From NCBI GenBank assembly GCA_022750415.1, contig JAKIVT010000005.1, positions 1-46,692 on the forward strand: DNA of 46,692 nt, in the 5' to 3' direction. Under the pieces are notes generated by a model, which saw nothing but the letters and a program-made list of their open reading frames with translations, was not told the DNA's origin and did no database searches. The position numbers and the translations under genes were made by a program. Positions 1-9,446 of the stretch are shown piece by piece. Within the stretch, counting starts at the first letter, position 1; each line of letters begins with the position of its first letter. This DNA comes from Thermoplasmata archaeon. Its GTDB lineage: Archaea; Thermoplasmatota; Thermoplasmata; Lutacidiplasmatales; UBA184.

Positions 1-618
1 CCGCTGCCGTTCGGCGAGCTCCTTCGCGCCCATCCAGGTCTGCTCGTTGCAGACGTACACGCCCTGGGGCGCGACGAGGGGGTGGATCCGCGGGTGCGTT
101 TGCCAACGGGAGATGAATCCGGCCGCATTGTCGAGGGGCGCCCCCTTCTGGGTCGTCAGTTCGGGGTCGAGGACGGCCCAGCCAAGGAACCCACGGGCCC
201 CCAGCGAATCGACCGCGCGCGCCACCGCATCCTCGAAATAGTACAGGTCGAGGAACGAGGTGGTCCCCGACAGCAGCATCTCCGCCACGCCCGCGAGCGC
301 GCCGGCCTCGACGTCCGCCTCCGTCCGCTTCGCGTCGACCGCGAACAACCTCTCCAGGAACCCGCCGAGGTCCCGGTCGTCCGCGAGGCCTCGCAATGGC
401 CCCATGGCCACGTGCGTGTGGGCGTTGACGAACCCGGGAACGAGGGCGAATCGGTGCGCGTCCTCCACCGTCGCTCCCTCCGTCGGGGCGCTCGGCGCGA
501 CGTGGGTGAACCGGCCGTGCTCGACCCGCACGTCGGCGCGCACGACGCGGCGACTCTGGTCCTGCGTGACGACGAGCGCGTTTCGGTAGACCGTCGGGGG
601 CGCTTCGGGCGCGCTCAT
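1..618 (-). CDS. Amidohydrolase, SAH/MTA-deaminase-like (partial, C-terminus outside window)
   Basis: This is the N-terminal 206 codons of a metal-dependent amidohydrolase, cut by the window edge, which is why the ORF track lacks it. Reading the minus strand from ATG at 618 gives a short beta-sandwich segment, then 'LVPGFVNAHTHVAMGPLRG' near residues 59-77, the metal-binding HxH strand typical of the ATZ/TRZ, 5'-methylthioadenosine and S-adenosylhomocysteine deaminase group. 'MLLSGTTSFLDLYYFEDA' matches the next barrel strand of that group. Family members deaminate purine-type substrates in nucleoside salvage; the exact substrate cannot be read from this half. The gene starts 24 bases after the stop of the CorA-like gene, so it is probably co-transcribed with it. 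Guanine deaminase-like or chlorohydrolase-like alternatives are possible. Confidence 0.85.
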   Translation of the reverse strand, partial: MSAPEAPPTVYRNALVVTQDQSRRVVRADVRVEHGRFTHVAPSAPTEGATVEDAHRFALVPGFVNAHTHVAMGPLRGLADDRDLGGFLERLFAVDAKRTEADVEAGALAGVAEMLLSGTTSFLDLYYFEDAVARAVDSLGARGFLGWAVLDPELTTQKGAPLDNAAGFISRWQTHPRIHPLVAPQGVYVCNEQTWMGAKELAERQR

Positions 619-642
619 CTCGCCCGCGCGGACGAGGGGGGC

Positions 643-1599
643 TTACAAGTGGTTTCGCCCGCCCGAAAGACGGGGCGAACCTTCCGCGGCGAGCTCGGGG
701 AGGTCCCGCAACCCCTCTTCGGCCCTCGCTTCGGCAGGCCCGAGGTCCCGGAGGATCTTTCGGATCCAGGGCCGGGAGAACACCGCGACGAACGGCACGA
801 CGGCGAGAACGACGAGGATTCCGTCCACCCAGTACCCCGGCACCCACCCGGCCGAGGGCATCCCGAGGATCGTCGCGCCCGTGTTCGGGATGAGGACGAC
901 CGCGCCCACGACGCCGATGGCCAGGGCAATGTAGGTGAGGCCGAGCATCCGGATGTTGGAGATGTTCGCGAGCTCCGCGATCCGGTTCGAGGTCCGGGAA
1001 AGTTGGTTCGCCGCCTCGGCGATCCGGTTGGCCTCTTCCGCGCTCCGGAGCAGGATGAGGTCGGAGAGCGACTGTTGGACCGAGGCGGCGAACTCGCGGG
1101 CCCGGTCCACCTCCCGGGAGACGGCGGCGAGGGCGGTCTCCGCGCCGGGAAAGCGACTGGACGAGGGCCCCTCCACCTCGGCGGCCACGACGACGGCCCG
1201 CCCGATGTGCGCCCGGAGGGCCGCGACCTCCCGCTGCTTGGCCCAAATCGTGGAGCCCTGTACCTCCCGGCCCCGCCGTTGCAGGTTGGAGAGATGCTCG
1301 TCGACCGCCTCCGCCTGGTCGAGGTAGGCGCGCGCGGCGTCGGCGAGCAGGTCGATCAGCTTCGCCGAATCGCCCGCAAGGTGGAACGACCGGCTGAGGC
1401 CCGTCGACGGGGACGGCTCCCCCAGGAAGGTGACCGCGTTCGGTTGGATCCAGACCCCCCGCCAGGAGGGTCCGGAAGGCCCGGGGATGGGCAGGGCCAG
1501 CAGGGTTCCGGCCGCCCCGTGTTGGACGGCGTGCGGTGGGGGCTTGTCCGGCGGATTGCCGAGCAGTTTCAGGACGTCGGCGAGCGGCCCTTCCCCCAT
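643..1599 (-). CDS. CorA-like two-TM membrane protein of unknown function
   Basis: A 318-residue protein with a soluble N-terminal half, a long helical middle (about residues 100-205, rich in Ala/Glu/Arg) and two hydrophobic segments near 217-248 and 258-278, followed by a charged tail. A long-helix stalk followed by two C-terminal membrane helices is the CorA magnesium-channel topology. At the end of the first membrane helix it reads 'ATILGMPSAGW', where CorA carries its GMN signature, so the filter motif would be GMP rather than GMN. Transport of Mg2+ is therefore not assured. The gene sits between gyrB (85-base gap, with its own TATA-like element) and the amidohydrolase. Assignment to CorA rests on topology, not on a confident sequence match. 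Confidence 0.6.
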   Translation of the reverse strand: MGEGPLADVLKLLGNPPDKPPPHAVQHGAAGTLLALPIPGPSGPSWRGVWIQPNAVTFLGEPSPSTGLSRSFHLAGDSAKLIDLLADAARAYLDQAEAVDEHLSNLQRRGREVQGSTIWAKQREVAALRAHIGRAVVVAAEVEGPSSSRFPGAETALAAVSREVDRAREFAASVQQSLSDLILLRSAEEANRIAEAANQLSRTSNRIAELANISNIRMLGLTYIALAIGVVGAVVLIPNTGATILGMPSAGWVPGYWVDGILVVLAVVPFVAVFSRPWIRKILRDLGPAEARAEEGLRDLPELAAEGSPRLSGGRNHL

Positions 1600-1643
1600 G
1601 GTCCGGTCGACGCGCCCCCGCGGGAGGTTCGCGGGGTCGGCGG

Positions 1644-1651
1644 CTTAAACA
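1644..1651 (-). promoter_or_regulatory. TATA-like element for the CorA-like gene
   Basis: The minus strand reads 'tgtttaag' in the gyrB-CorA-like gap, about 48 bases before the ATG at 1599. With usual archaeal spacing, transcription would start near 1621, leaving a leader of roughly 20 bases. It suggests the downstream pair can be transcribed separately from gyrB. Confidence 0.35.
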
Positions 1652-1684
1652 CTGGCCCGGACGCGCCGCACCCGGCGCGGGGGC

Positions 1685-3652
<1,968 letters not shown>

Positions 3653-3742
3653 CGCTTGGCTCGGAGCGGCATTTTCGGGTGGTGGAGGACCGTTCCGGGC
3701 GGCCCTCCGGGCGGCTGGAACCGGGGCCTCGGAGAACGCTCA

Positions 3743-3750
3743 AGTTATGG
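3743..3750 (+). promoter_or_regulatory. TATA-like element for the VIT1/CCC1 gene
   Basis: 'agttatgg' is centred about 26 bases before the GTG at 3773. This spacing predicts a leaderless mRNA and decides between that GTG and the upstream ATG of the ORF track. Confidence 0.45.
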
Positions 3751-3772
3751 TCCGTACCGGCTGGGAATCCGC

Positions 3773-4531
3773 GTGTCGACCCCTCCGGCGCAGCCGTCCG
3801 CGGCGGGTCCCGGGCTCGCGCCGTCCCACGCGATCGACGAGGGCCACAAGGCCCACGGTGCGGACAAGCTCGAAGATTCCGTGTTCGGCGTCCTCGACGG
3901 TGTGATCACCGCGGTCTCGCTCTCGGTCGCGACCGCCGGGGTCGTCCGGCTCGACCACGCCGGTGTGTTCCTCACGGTGGTCGCCGCCGCCGTCGCCGGG
4001 GCGTTGTCGATGTTCTCGGGCGCGCTCCTCTCCGCCCGGGGAAAGCGCGACCTGGTCGCGCGGGAGCGGGCCCGCGAGGAACGGGAGGTCGACGAGAAAC
4101 CGGAGGAGGAGCGGCGGGAGGTCCACGACATCTACCGGGCCCGCGGCTTCACCGAGGAGGAGACCGAGATTCTGCTCCGTCGGATCACGTCGGACCGGAA
4201 GCTGTGGATCGACACCATGATGCGCGACGAGCTCGGCCTCCCTCCGGAGGTCGAAGCCGAACCGCTCACCCATGCCGGGACGATCGGCGCGTACTACCTT
4301 CTCGGTGGGATCCTTCCCGCGCTTCCGTTCCTGACCGGCTGGCTTCCCGTCTTTCAGGAACTCGAACTCTCCGTGGCGATCGCCTCGGCGGAGCTGGCGG
4401 CGGTCGGGGTCTTTGAGGCGCACTACGCGGGCAAGCGGTGGTTCCAGGGTCTCGGCGAGATCCTCCTCATCGGGCTCGGCACGGCCGTGGCGGTCCTGCT
4501 GGTCACCCTCGTCCTCCAGCCCGGACTGTAG
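3773..4531 (+). CDS. VIT1/CCC1-family iron/manganese transporter-like membrane protein
   Basis: A 252-residue protein of the DUF125/VIT1/CCC1 family, whose members move Fe2+ or Mn2+ across membranes. The diagnostic first helix reads 'EDSVFGVLDGVITAVSLSVA' near residue 35. A second hydrophobic segment ends 'AGALSMFSGALLSARGKRD'. An acidic cytoplasmic stretch rich in Glu/Arg (about 100-160) matches the metal-binding region of the family, and three further hydrophobic helices occupy the C-terminus. The start is placed at GTG 3773 rather than the track's ATG at 3656, because the upstream 39 residues are low-complexity and a TATA-like element lies 26 bases upstream. It is divergent from gyrB and followed by grpE. 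Metal specificity is not determinable here. Confidence 0.85.
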   Translation: MSTPPAQPSAAGPGLAPSHAIDEGHKAHGADKLEDSVFGVLDGVITAVSLSVATAGVVRLDHAGVFLTVVAAAVAGALSMFSGALLSARGKRDLVARERAREEREVDEKPEEERREVHDIYRARGFTEEETEILLRRITSDRKLWIDTMMRDELGLPPEVEAEPLTHAGTIGAYYLLGGILPALPFLTGWLPVFQELELSVAIASAELAAVGVFEAHYAGKRWFQGLGEILLIGLGTAVAVLLVTLVLQPGL

Positions 4532-4546
4532 GCGCGCGCCAAGCCC

Positions 4547-4553
4547 CAAATAG
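4547..4553 (+). promoter_or_regulatory. TATA-like element for grpE
   Basis: 'caaatag', the only AT-rich stretch in the gap after the VIT1-like gene, lies about 30 bases before ATG 4581. The predicted initiation point near 4576 favours ATG 4581 over the GTG at 4563 used by the track. Confidence 0.45.
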
Positions 4554-4580
4554 AGGGGTCCGGTGGTCGGGGCGGGACCG

Positions 4581-5159
4581 ATGCCGGAGGAACCGCCCCC
4601 TGCCGTCGAGGACGAGGAGGCGCCGGAGCCGGCCGTTCCCGCGAAGCCGAGCTCTCCCGCCGAGGACTGGGAGAAGCGGTTCACCTACCTGTACGCGGAC
4701 TTCGAGAACTTCCGCCGTCGGACGGACCGGGACCGCGTGGCCGTTCGGCAACGGACCCAGGCCGAGCTGCTGAAGGGGGTCCTCCCGATCGTCGAGGCCG
4801 CCGAGAAGGCGGTCGAGGCGGTCCGGGCCCGGCCTCCGAAGGACCCTCTTCGCAAGGGAGTGGAGATGCTCGAGAAATCGATCGGCTCTTTCCTCTCCGA
4901 GCAGGGAGTCGAGCAGGTGGGCACCCCCGGCGAATCGTTCCGCCCCGAGGAGCACGAGGCGGTCGCCGAGGCGGCTCCGACGGAGGACGTTCCGGAAGGT
5001 CACGTGGCCGAGGTCGTCCAGCGCGGCTACCGGTTCCCCGGAGGACTCCTGCGTCCTGCGAAGGTCGTGGTGGCTCGCCGGCCGGCCCCGACACCGCCGA
5101 CTCCGACCGCCCCGAGCGAGGCGGAGGAAATCTCCGACCCCGCCGACCCGGGGCCCTAA
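4581..5159 (+). CDS. grpE: GrpE nucleotide-exchange factor
   Basis: A 192-residue GrpE, the nucleotide-exchange partner of the Hsp70 chaperone DnaK. The N-terminus is a low-complexity Pro/Glu/Ala tail. A long helix follows, including 'YADFENFRRRTDRDR' near residue 40, the hallmark of the GrpE dimer stalk. The C-terminal beta-domain reads 'RPEEHEAVAEAA' then 'VAEVVQRGYRFPGGLLRPAKVVVA', matching the family signature. A Pro/Thr-rich tail ends the protein. No dnaK or dnaJ is visible here. Archaeal GrpE occurs only in lineages that acquired the Hsp70 system (known). HMG-CoA reductase follows after 18 bases. Confidence 0.95.
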   Translation: MPEEPPPAVEDEEAPEPAVPAKPSSPAEDWEKRFTYLYADFENFRRRTDRDRVAVRQRTQAELLKGVLPIVEAAEKAVEAVRARPPKDPLRKGVEMLEKSIGSFLSEQGVEQVGTPGESFRPEEHEAVAEAAPTEDVPEGHVAEVVQRGYRFPGGLLRPAKVVVARRPAPTPPTPTAPSEAEEISDPADPGP

Positions 5160-5177
5160 GGTATCGAGGAGTCCACG

Positions 5178-6485
5178 ATGGAGCGGAGTTCGGAGATCCC
5201 GGGGTTCTACAAGCTGTCCACCGAGGAGCGCCGCCGGTTCATCCAAGAGTGGGGCGGCCTCACCGACGAAGAGGCCCGCTCGTACGAATTCCCTCCGGGG
5301 ATCGACCCAGGGCTGTTCGGCCGGATGATCGAGAACGTCGTCGGCGCCTTCGCGTTCCCGCTCGGCATCGCGACGAACTTCCGGATCAACGGACGCGACG
5401 TGCTCGTCCCGATGGCGATCGAGGAGCCGAGCGTCGTCGCCGCCGCCTCGAACTCCGCCAAGGTCGCCCGGGCGACCGGAGGGTTCCGCGCTTCGACGAC
5501 TCCCCCGGTCATGATCGGCCAGATCCAGGTCCTGGACGTCCACGACCCGGCCGGAGGCCGGCACCGGATCCTCGATGCGAAGGACCGGCTGATCGCCGCG
5601 GCGAACGCCCGCGACCCGATGCTCGTCAAGTTCGGTGGCGGCGCGAAGGACCTCGAGGTCCGAATCGTTCCGTCGCCCCGCGGGACGATGCTCGTCGTCC
5701 ACCTCCTCGTCGACGCTCGGGATGCTGGCGGGATGAACGCGGTCAACACGATGTGCGAGGCGCTCGCGCCCGAGGTGGCGAAGCTCTCGGGGGGCCGGGT
5801 CGTCCTCCGGATCATCTCGAACCTCGCCGTATTCCGACTTGCCCGGGCCACCGCGACCTTCCCGGCCGACAAGCTCGCCACCGACCACGCCACCGGCCCG
5901 GAGGTCGTCGAGGCAATCCTCGACGCCTACACGCTGGCGGCGGTCGACCCGTTCCGGTGCGCGACGCACAACAAGGGGATCATGAACGGCATCTCGGCGG
6001 TCGTGGTGGCGACCGGTAACGACTTCCGCGCCATCGAGAGCGGAGCGCACACGTACGCGGCGTACCTGGCGAAGGACGACGGCGGCGTGGTCAAACCGCT
6101 CTCGACCTACGAGAAGGACGCCCACGGCGACCTCGTCGCCACGATCGAGCTCCCCGTGGCCGTCGGGTTGATCGGTGGGGCGACCGCGGTGCATCCCACG
6201 GCGAAGGCGAACGTGAAGCTCCTCGGCGTGAAGCACGCCCACGAGCTGGCGGAAATCCTCGCTGCGGTGGGCCTCGCCCAGAACTTCGGCGCGCTCCGGG
6301 CCCTCGCCACCGAGGGGATTCAGCGGGGCCACATGGGTCTCCACGCCCGCAACATCGCCGCCACCGCCGGCGCGCGACCGGACGAGGTCGACCGGGTCGT
6401 CGAACGCCTCGTCGCCGAGCACGCGATCCGCATCGACCGGGCGAAGGAGATCCTCGAGGAACTCCGCCGCGGCGCCACGCCGTGA
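5178..6485 (+). CDS. mvaA: Class II 3-hydroxy-3-methylglutaryl-CoA reductase
   Basis: A 435-residue HMG-CoA reductase, the enzyme that makes mevalonate for archaeal isoprenoid lipids. It belongs to class II: 'ENVVGAFAFPLGIATNF' and 'EEPSVVAAASNSAKVARATG' in the N-terminal third hold the substrate-binding region and the catalytic Glu. 'CATHNKGIMNGI' carries the catalytic Lys, 'ATGNDFRAIE' the catalytic Asp, and 'GHMGLHARNIAA' near residue 385 the C-terminal catalytic His. Class II enzymes are bacterial by origin and are also found in some archaea (established). The ATG follows 'gaggag' at good spacing. The stop overlaps the pdxT start by four bases (GTGA), so the two are probably translationally coupled. 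Confidence 0.96.
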   Translation: MERSSEIPGFYKLSTEERRRFIQEWGGLTDEEARSYEFPPGIDPGLFGRMIENVVGAFAFPLGIATNFRINGRDVLVPMAIEEPSVVAAASNSAKVARATGGFRASTTPPVMIGQIQVLDVHDPAGGRHRILDAKDRLIAAANARDPMLVKFGGGAKDLEVRIVPSPRGTMLVVHLLVDARDAGGMNAVNTMCEALAPEVAKLSGGRVVLRIISNLAVFRLARATATFPADKLATDHATGPEVVEAILDAYTLAAVDPFRCATHNKGIMNGISAVVVATGNDFRAIESGAHTYAAYLAKDDGGVVKPLSTYEKDAHGDLVATIELPVAVGLIGGATAVHPTAKANVKLLGVKHAHELAEILAAVGLAQNFGALRALATEGIQRGHMGLHARNIAATAGARPDEVDRVVERLVAEHAIRIDRAKEILEELRRGATP

Positions 6486-7078
6486 CGATCGTCGGCGTCC
6501 TCGCCCTGCAGGGGGACTTTCCGGAACATCGGGCGGCGTTCGCCAAGGTCGTCGGCCCGAACGGAGTCCAGCTCATCCGCACCGCCCGTGAGCTCGCGAA
6601 GGTCGATGCCCTCGTCCTTCCGGGCGGCGAGAGCACCGCCATCTCCGAGCTCCTGGACAAAGGGGGACTGCGGGTCGCCCTAACCGAGCGGATCGGCCGC
6701 GGACTTCCGGTCCTGGGCACGTGCGCGGGTCTCATCGTGCTCGCCCAACGGCTCGAGACGAGCTCGGGAGGCCGGGACCCGGTGTCGCTCGGCGCCCTCG
6801 ATGTGACGGTGCGACGCAACGACTACGGTCGGCAGCGCGAATCGTTCGAGGCCCCGGTCCGGGTCGAGGGGCTCCGCGGCCCCAAGTTTCCCGGCGTGTT
6901 CATCCGGGCGCCCCGGATCCTGGAGGTCGGGCGGGCCGTGCAACCGTTCGCGTGGCGCGACGAGGAGGTGGTCGGCGTGCGGGCCGGCGCCATCTGGGGC
7001 CTGACCTTCCACCCCGAGCTGTCCGGGGACTCCCGAGTCGCCGAGGCATTCCTCGCGGAGAACGTTCCCGGCGCTTAG
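6482..7078 (+). CDS. pdxT: Pyridoxal 5'-phosphate synthase glutaminase subunit PdxT
   Basis: A 198-residue class I glutamine amidotransferase that supplies ammonia to PdxS for vitamin B6 synthesis. It begins 'VGVLALQGDFPEHRAAF', the family N-terminus. 'LVLPGGESTAISELL' follows near residue 45, the nucleophile elbow 'LGTCAGLIVLA' carries the catalytic Cys near residue 79, and 'GLTFHPELSGD' near the end has the His-Glu pair. Length is typical. It starts at GTG, overlapping the mvaA stop by four bases. No pdxS is in the window. The pairing with an isoprenoid gene has no obvious metabolic logic. Confidence 0.96.
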   Translation: MTIVGVLALQGDFPEHRAAFAKVVGPNGVQLIRTARELAKVDALVLPGGESTAISELLDKGGLRVALTERIGRGLPVLGTCAGLIVLAQRLETSSGGRDPVSLGALDVTVRRNDYGRQRESFEAPVRVEGLRGPKFPGVFIRAPRILEVGRAVQPFAWRDEEVVGVRAGAIWGLTFHPELSGDSRVAEAFLAENVPGA

Positions 7079-7479
7079 CGCAGCAGCGACGCGAGGACGA
7101 GCACCGCCACCACCATCGCCGCGCCGACCCCCGCCGCGATCCACCACGAGATCCGGGACGGGCTCTTCCACGAGCCGAAGAACAGCGGGAGAGGTCCGAC
7201 GAGGACGACGCCCCCGGAACCCGAGCGGGGGGGAGCGCCTTCTGGCCCGTCGACGCCCAACGGTTCGAGCGCGAACTCCATCCCGAACGCGAGCGGCAGT
7301 AGAACGAGGCCGAGGAAGATCGCGAGCACTCCTCCGAGGAAGAGGGCCGACGCGCCCCCAACGAAGACCGGGACGAAAACGACCAGCTCGAGGTGCGCGG
7401 CCCCCGTCGCCACCGCCGCCACCACGAGGGCGACGCCGAGGACGAGGAACCCAGGCCCGGCCCAACGACGAGCGTTCAT
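7075..7479 (-). CDS. DUF131 family archaeal membrane protein
   Basis: A small protein with three or four hydrophobic segments: residues 8-28, 32-60 and a C-terminal 'WWIAAGVGAAMVVAVLVLASLL'. Between them is 'GGVVLVGPLPLFFGSW', the conserved signature of the DUF131 family found in archaea. Function is unknown. The start is placed at ATG 7479 because it directly precedes the first membrane segment; GTG at 7503, used by the track, is an alternative. It follows the NUDIX-Dph2 gene in the same direction and overlaps the pdxT stop by four bases on the opposite strand. Confidence 0.75.
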   Translation of the reverse strand: MNARRWAGPGFLVLGVALVVAAVATGAAHLELVVFVPVFVGGASALFLGGVLAIFLGLVLLPLAFGMEFALEPLGVDGPEGAPPRSGSGGVVLVGPLPLFFGSWKSPSRISWWIAAGVGAAMVVAVLVLASLLR

Positions 7480-7531
7480 CACCGGGTCGTCACGTCCCTT
7501 CACGGGTCATCGAGGTTGCGGACCACCCGCA

Positions 7532-9010
7532 TCAGTGGTAGGTGTCGAACCGGTACGGCTCGAGGGGCGTTTCGCCGATCGCCATGAGGAACTCGGGCAC
7601 CGTGAGGACCGGGCGAGGGTACAGGTCGGAGTCGTCGAGCGCGATCCTCGGGCACGCCGTGTTGACGTACGCCTCGACGTCGCGCCCCTCGAGGTCCCGG
7701 GGGTCGATCCGGTCGGAGACGAACACCTCCGCGTCGAGCCCGCGGGCCCGCGCCCGCGCTTGCAGGACGAGAGCGGTCGGGTTCCGGTTCTGGCCCGCTA
7801 ACGTCGAGACAAGGATCCCCCACCGGCGGGCGCCGCGGGTCTTCGCGACGAGCAATTGACGCCGCCGCACCAGCTGGCCCCGGTCGACCGGTAGCTCGAT
7901 CTCCCCCCGGAGCGGGTCGAGGGACCACACCGGCTTCTCGACGGCGAAGGCGAGGCCGAGCGGATGGAACCGCCCGGTTCCGAGGAAGAGGAACGCGTCG
8001 ACGTCAGCGGCCACCGACTCCGCCGTGGTGTAGTTGCACCCGAGCGCCTGCGCCGCGTACTGGAGTCGCCGGTCGCCGGTCCCGAGTCGGACGGTGTAGC
8101 CGAGCGCCTCGAGGGCCGTGACGAACGGCCCGAGGAGGTCGAGGTGCTGGACGGAGGCCACGATCCCGAGCCGTCGCGGGACTCCGGCGTCGCGCACCCG
8201 CTCGGCGAGCGCCGTGGGGTCGCCGCCCGGGTCCCGCATCTCCACGAAGTAGGTCGTGCGGTCCAACGGTACGTTCGGGATCGGGGCGTGGCCGAGCACC
8301 ACCAACGCATCGGCGCCCGGTGTCTCCGAGGGCGAGGGAAAGTCGCACGCACCGAAACAGGCGCGGGACGCGACGACGACGGGGACGCCGACGGCGTCGC
8401 GGATCGCCGCGGCGAGGTCGTGGGCGTTCCGGACCAACCCAGCCGGTACCTGGAGGACGACCTTGGTGTGATGGCCTTCCCGCAGCGCCGCGAACAACGG
8501 CTCGCCGACGGTGGGAAGGACGATCGCCTGGGGCGGGAAATGGGAGGTCGGGTGGGCCAGCGCCGTCGAAGCCTGCTCGGACTCCTCGGTGAGCCGCTCC
8601 ATCAGCCGGTCGAGCGCGGCCTGGTTGTCCGAGTAGTACAATCGCTGTCGGGCGGCCGCCGGTTCGAGCCAGGCGAACGCGTCGTGTTCTCGGCTGAGCC
8701 GGGGCACCGACGTCGCCGCGACCTCGACGCCGAAGGCGTGGAGCCGCCACCGGCGACCGTCCGGCCCCTCGAATCGGACGCTCCAATTCAACGGGTCGAG
8801 CGCGCGCAGCTCCGTGAGTCCGGTCTCCTCGGCGAGCTCGCGCCGCAGGGCCGAAGGGAGGTCCGGGTCCTTCGCGTCGACCTTGCCCGAGACGGGGACC
8901 CAGATCCGGCCGCGCTTCGGGGGGCGACGGAACAGGAGGAAGCGAGTCGGAGAGCGCGCGAACAGGTACCCTTCGACACACTCTTGGTCGACGGCCTCGT
9001 CAGCCGCCAC
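7532..9010 (-). CDS. dph2: NUDIX hydrolase-Dph2 diphthamide synthase fusion
   Basis: A 492-residue two-domain protein. Residues about 10-140 are a NUDIX domain: 'GKVDAKDPDLPSALRRELAEETGL' corresponds to the Nudix box with Asp for the first Glu and one extra residue in the spacer. Residues about 160-492 are archaeal Dph2, the noncanonical radical-SAM enzyme that starts diphthamide formation on a His of elongation factor 2. The three cluster cysteines are visible in 'ASRACFGACDF', 'QALGCNYTTA' and 'NTACPRIALDD'. The start overlaps the end of the NAC gene by 11 bases. The Dph2 half alone matches normal family length, so the NUDIX part is an added domain. Confidence 0.9.
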   Translation of the reverse strand: MAADEAVDQECVEGYLFARSPTRFLLFRRPPKRGRIWVPVSGKVDAKDPDLPSALRRELAEETGLTELRALDPLNWSVRFEGPDGRRWRLHAFGVEVAATSVPRLSREHDAFAWLEPAAARQRLYYSDNQAALDRLMERLTEESEQASTALAHPTSHFPPQAIVLPTVGEPLFAALREGHHTKVVLQVPAGLVRNAHDLAAAIRDAVGVPVVVASRACFGACDFPSPSETPGADALVVLGHAPIPNVPLDRTTYFVEMRDPGGDPTALAERVRDAGVPRRLGIVASVQHLDLLGPFVTALEALGYTVRLGTGDRRLQYAAQALGCNYTTAESVAADVDAFLFLGTGRFHPLGLAFAVEKPVWSLDPLRGEIELPVDRGQLVRRRQLLVAKTRGARRWGILVSTLAGQNRNPTALVLQARARARGLDAEVFVSDRIDPRDLEGRDVEAYVNTACPRIALDDSDLYPRPVLTVPEFLMAIGETPLEPYRFDTYH

Positions 9011-9416
9011 CGGGCCCTCGCCGGGAGAGGAGCTTCAGGATTGCCTCGGCCGGTTCGCCGCCCGCGGCGGCGAGAGCGCCGAGCGCCTCGCTCCGCTCGA
9101 CGTTCGCCTGCTCCATCACGAGCTGCACGTCTTCCTCTGGCGGGCCGGCCGGCGCGGCCGGTGCCGAAGGGGCGGCGGGAGAAGACCCAACGAGTGGCCC
9201 GGCCGACCGGGCCCGGACGGAGACGTTGCCGACGACTTGGTACGTCCGCACGCCCTGGACCGAGAGGATCGTGACCTCCGGCGCCTGGAAGACATGCTCC
9301 TTGTCCTTCGTCCGGATCACGACCTCCTCCACGCCCTCGATCGGTTCGGTGGTCATCCCGAGGCGGCGCATCGCCAGCTCCATCTGGCGCTGGTTGCGCA
9401 TCCCTCCGGGAATCAT
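9000..9416 (-). CDS. nac: Nascent polypeptide-associated complex protein (archaeal NAC)
   Basis: A 138-residue archaeal NAC, a ribosome-bound homodimer at the peptide exit site. It opens 'MIPGGMRNQRQMELAMRRLG', the archaeal family N-terminus. The NAC domain follows at about residues 30-70 ('RTKDKEHVFQAPEVTILSVQG'), then an Ala/Pro linker. A C-terminal UBA domain reads 'EEDVQLVMEQANVERSEALG' and ends 'AEAILKLLSRR'. A good ribosome-binding site ('gaggaggggtcg') precedes the ATG. It lies in the minus-strand translation/proteostasis cluster, after the CBS-domain gene. Confidence 0.96.
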   Translation of the reverse strand: MIPGGMRNQRQMELAMRRLGMTTEPIEGVEEVVIRTKDKEHVFQAPEVTILSVQGVRTYQVVGNVSVRARSAGPLVGSSPAAPSAPAAPAGPPEEDVQLVMEQANVERSEALGALAAAGGEPAEAILKLLSRRGPGGG

Positions 9417-9446
9417 CGACCCCTCCTCGCGTCGGCCGGTGGACCG

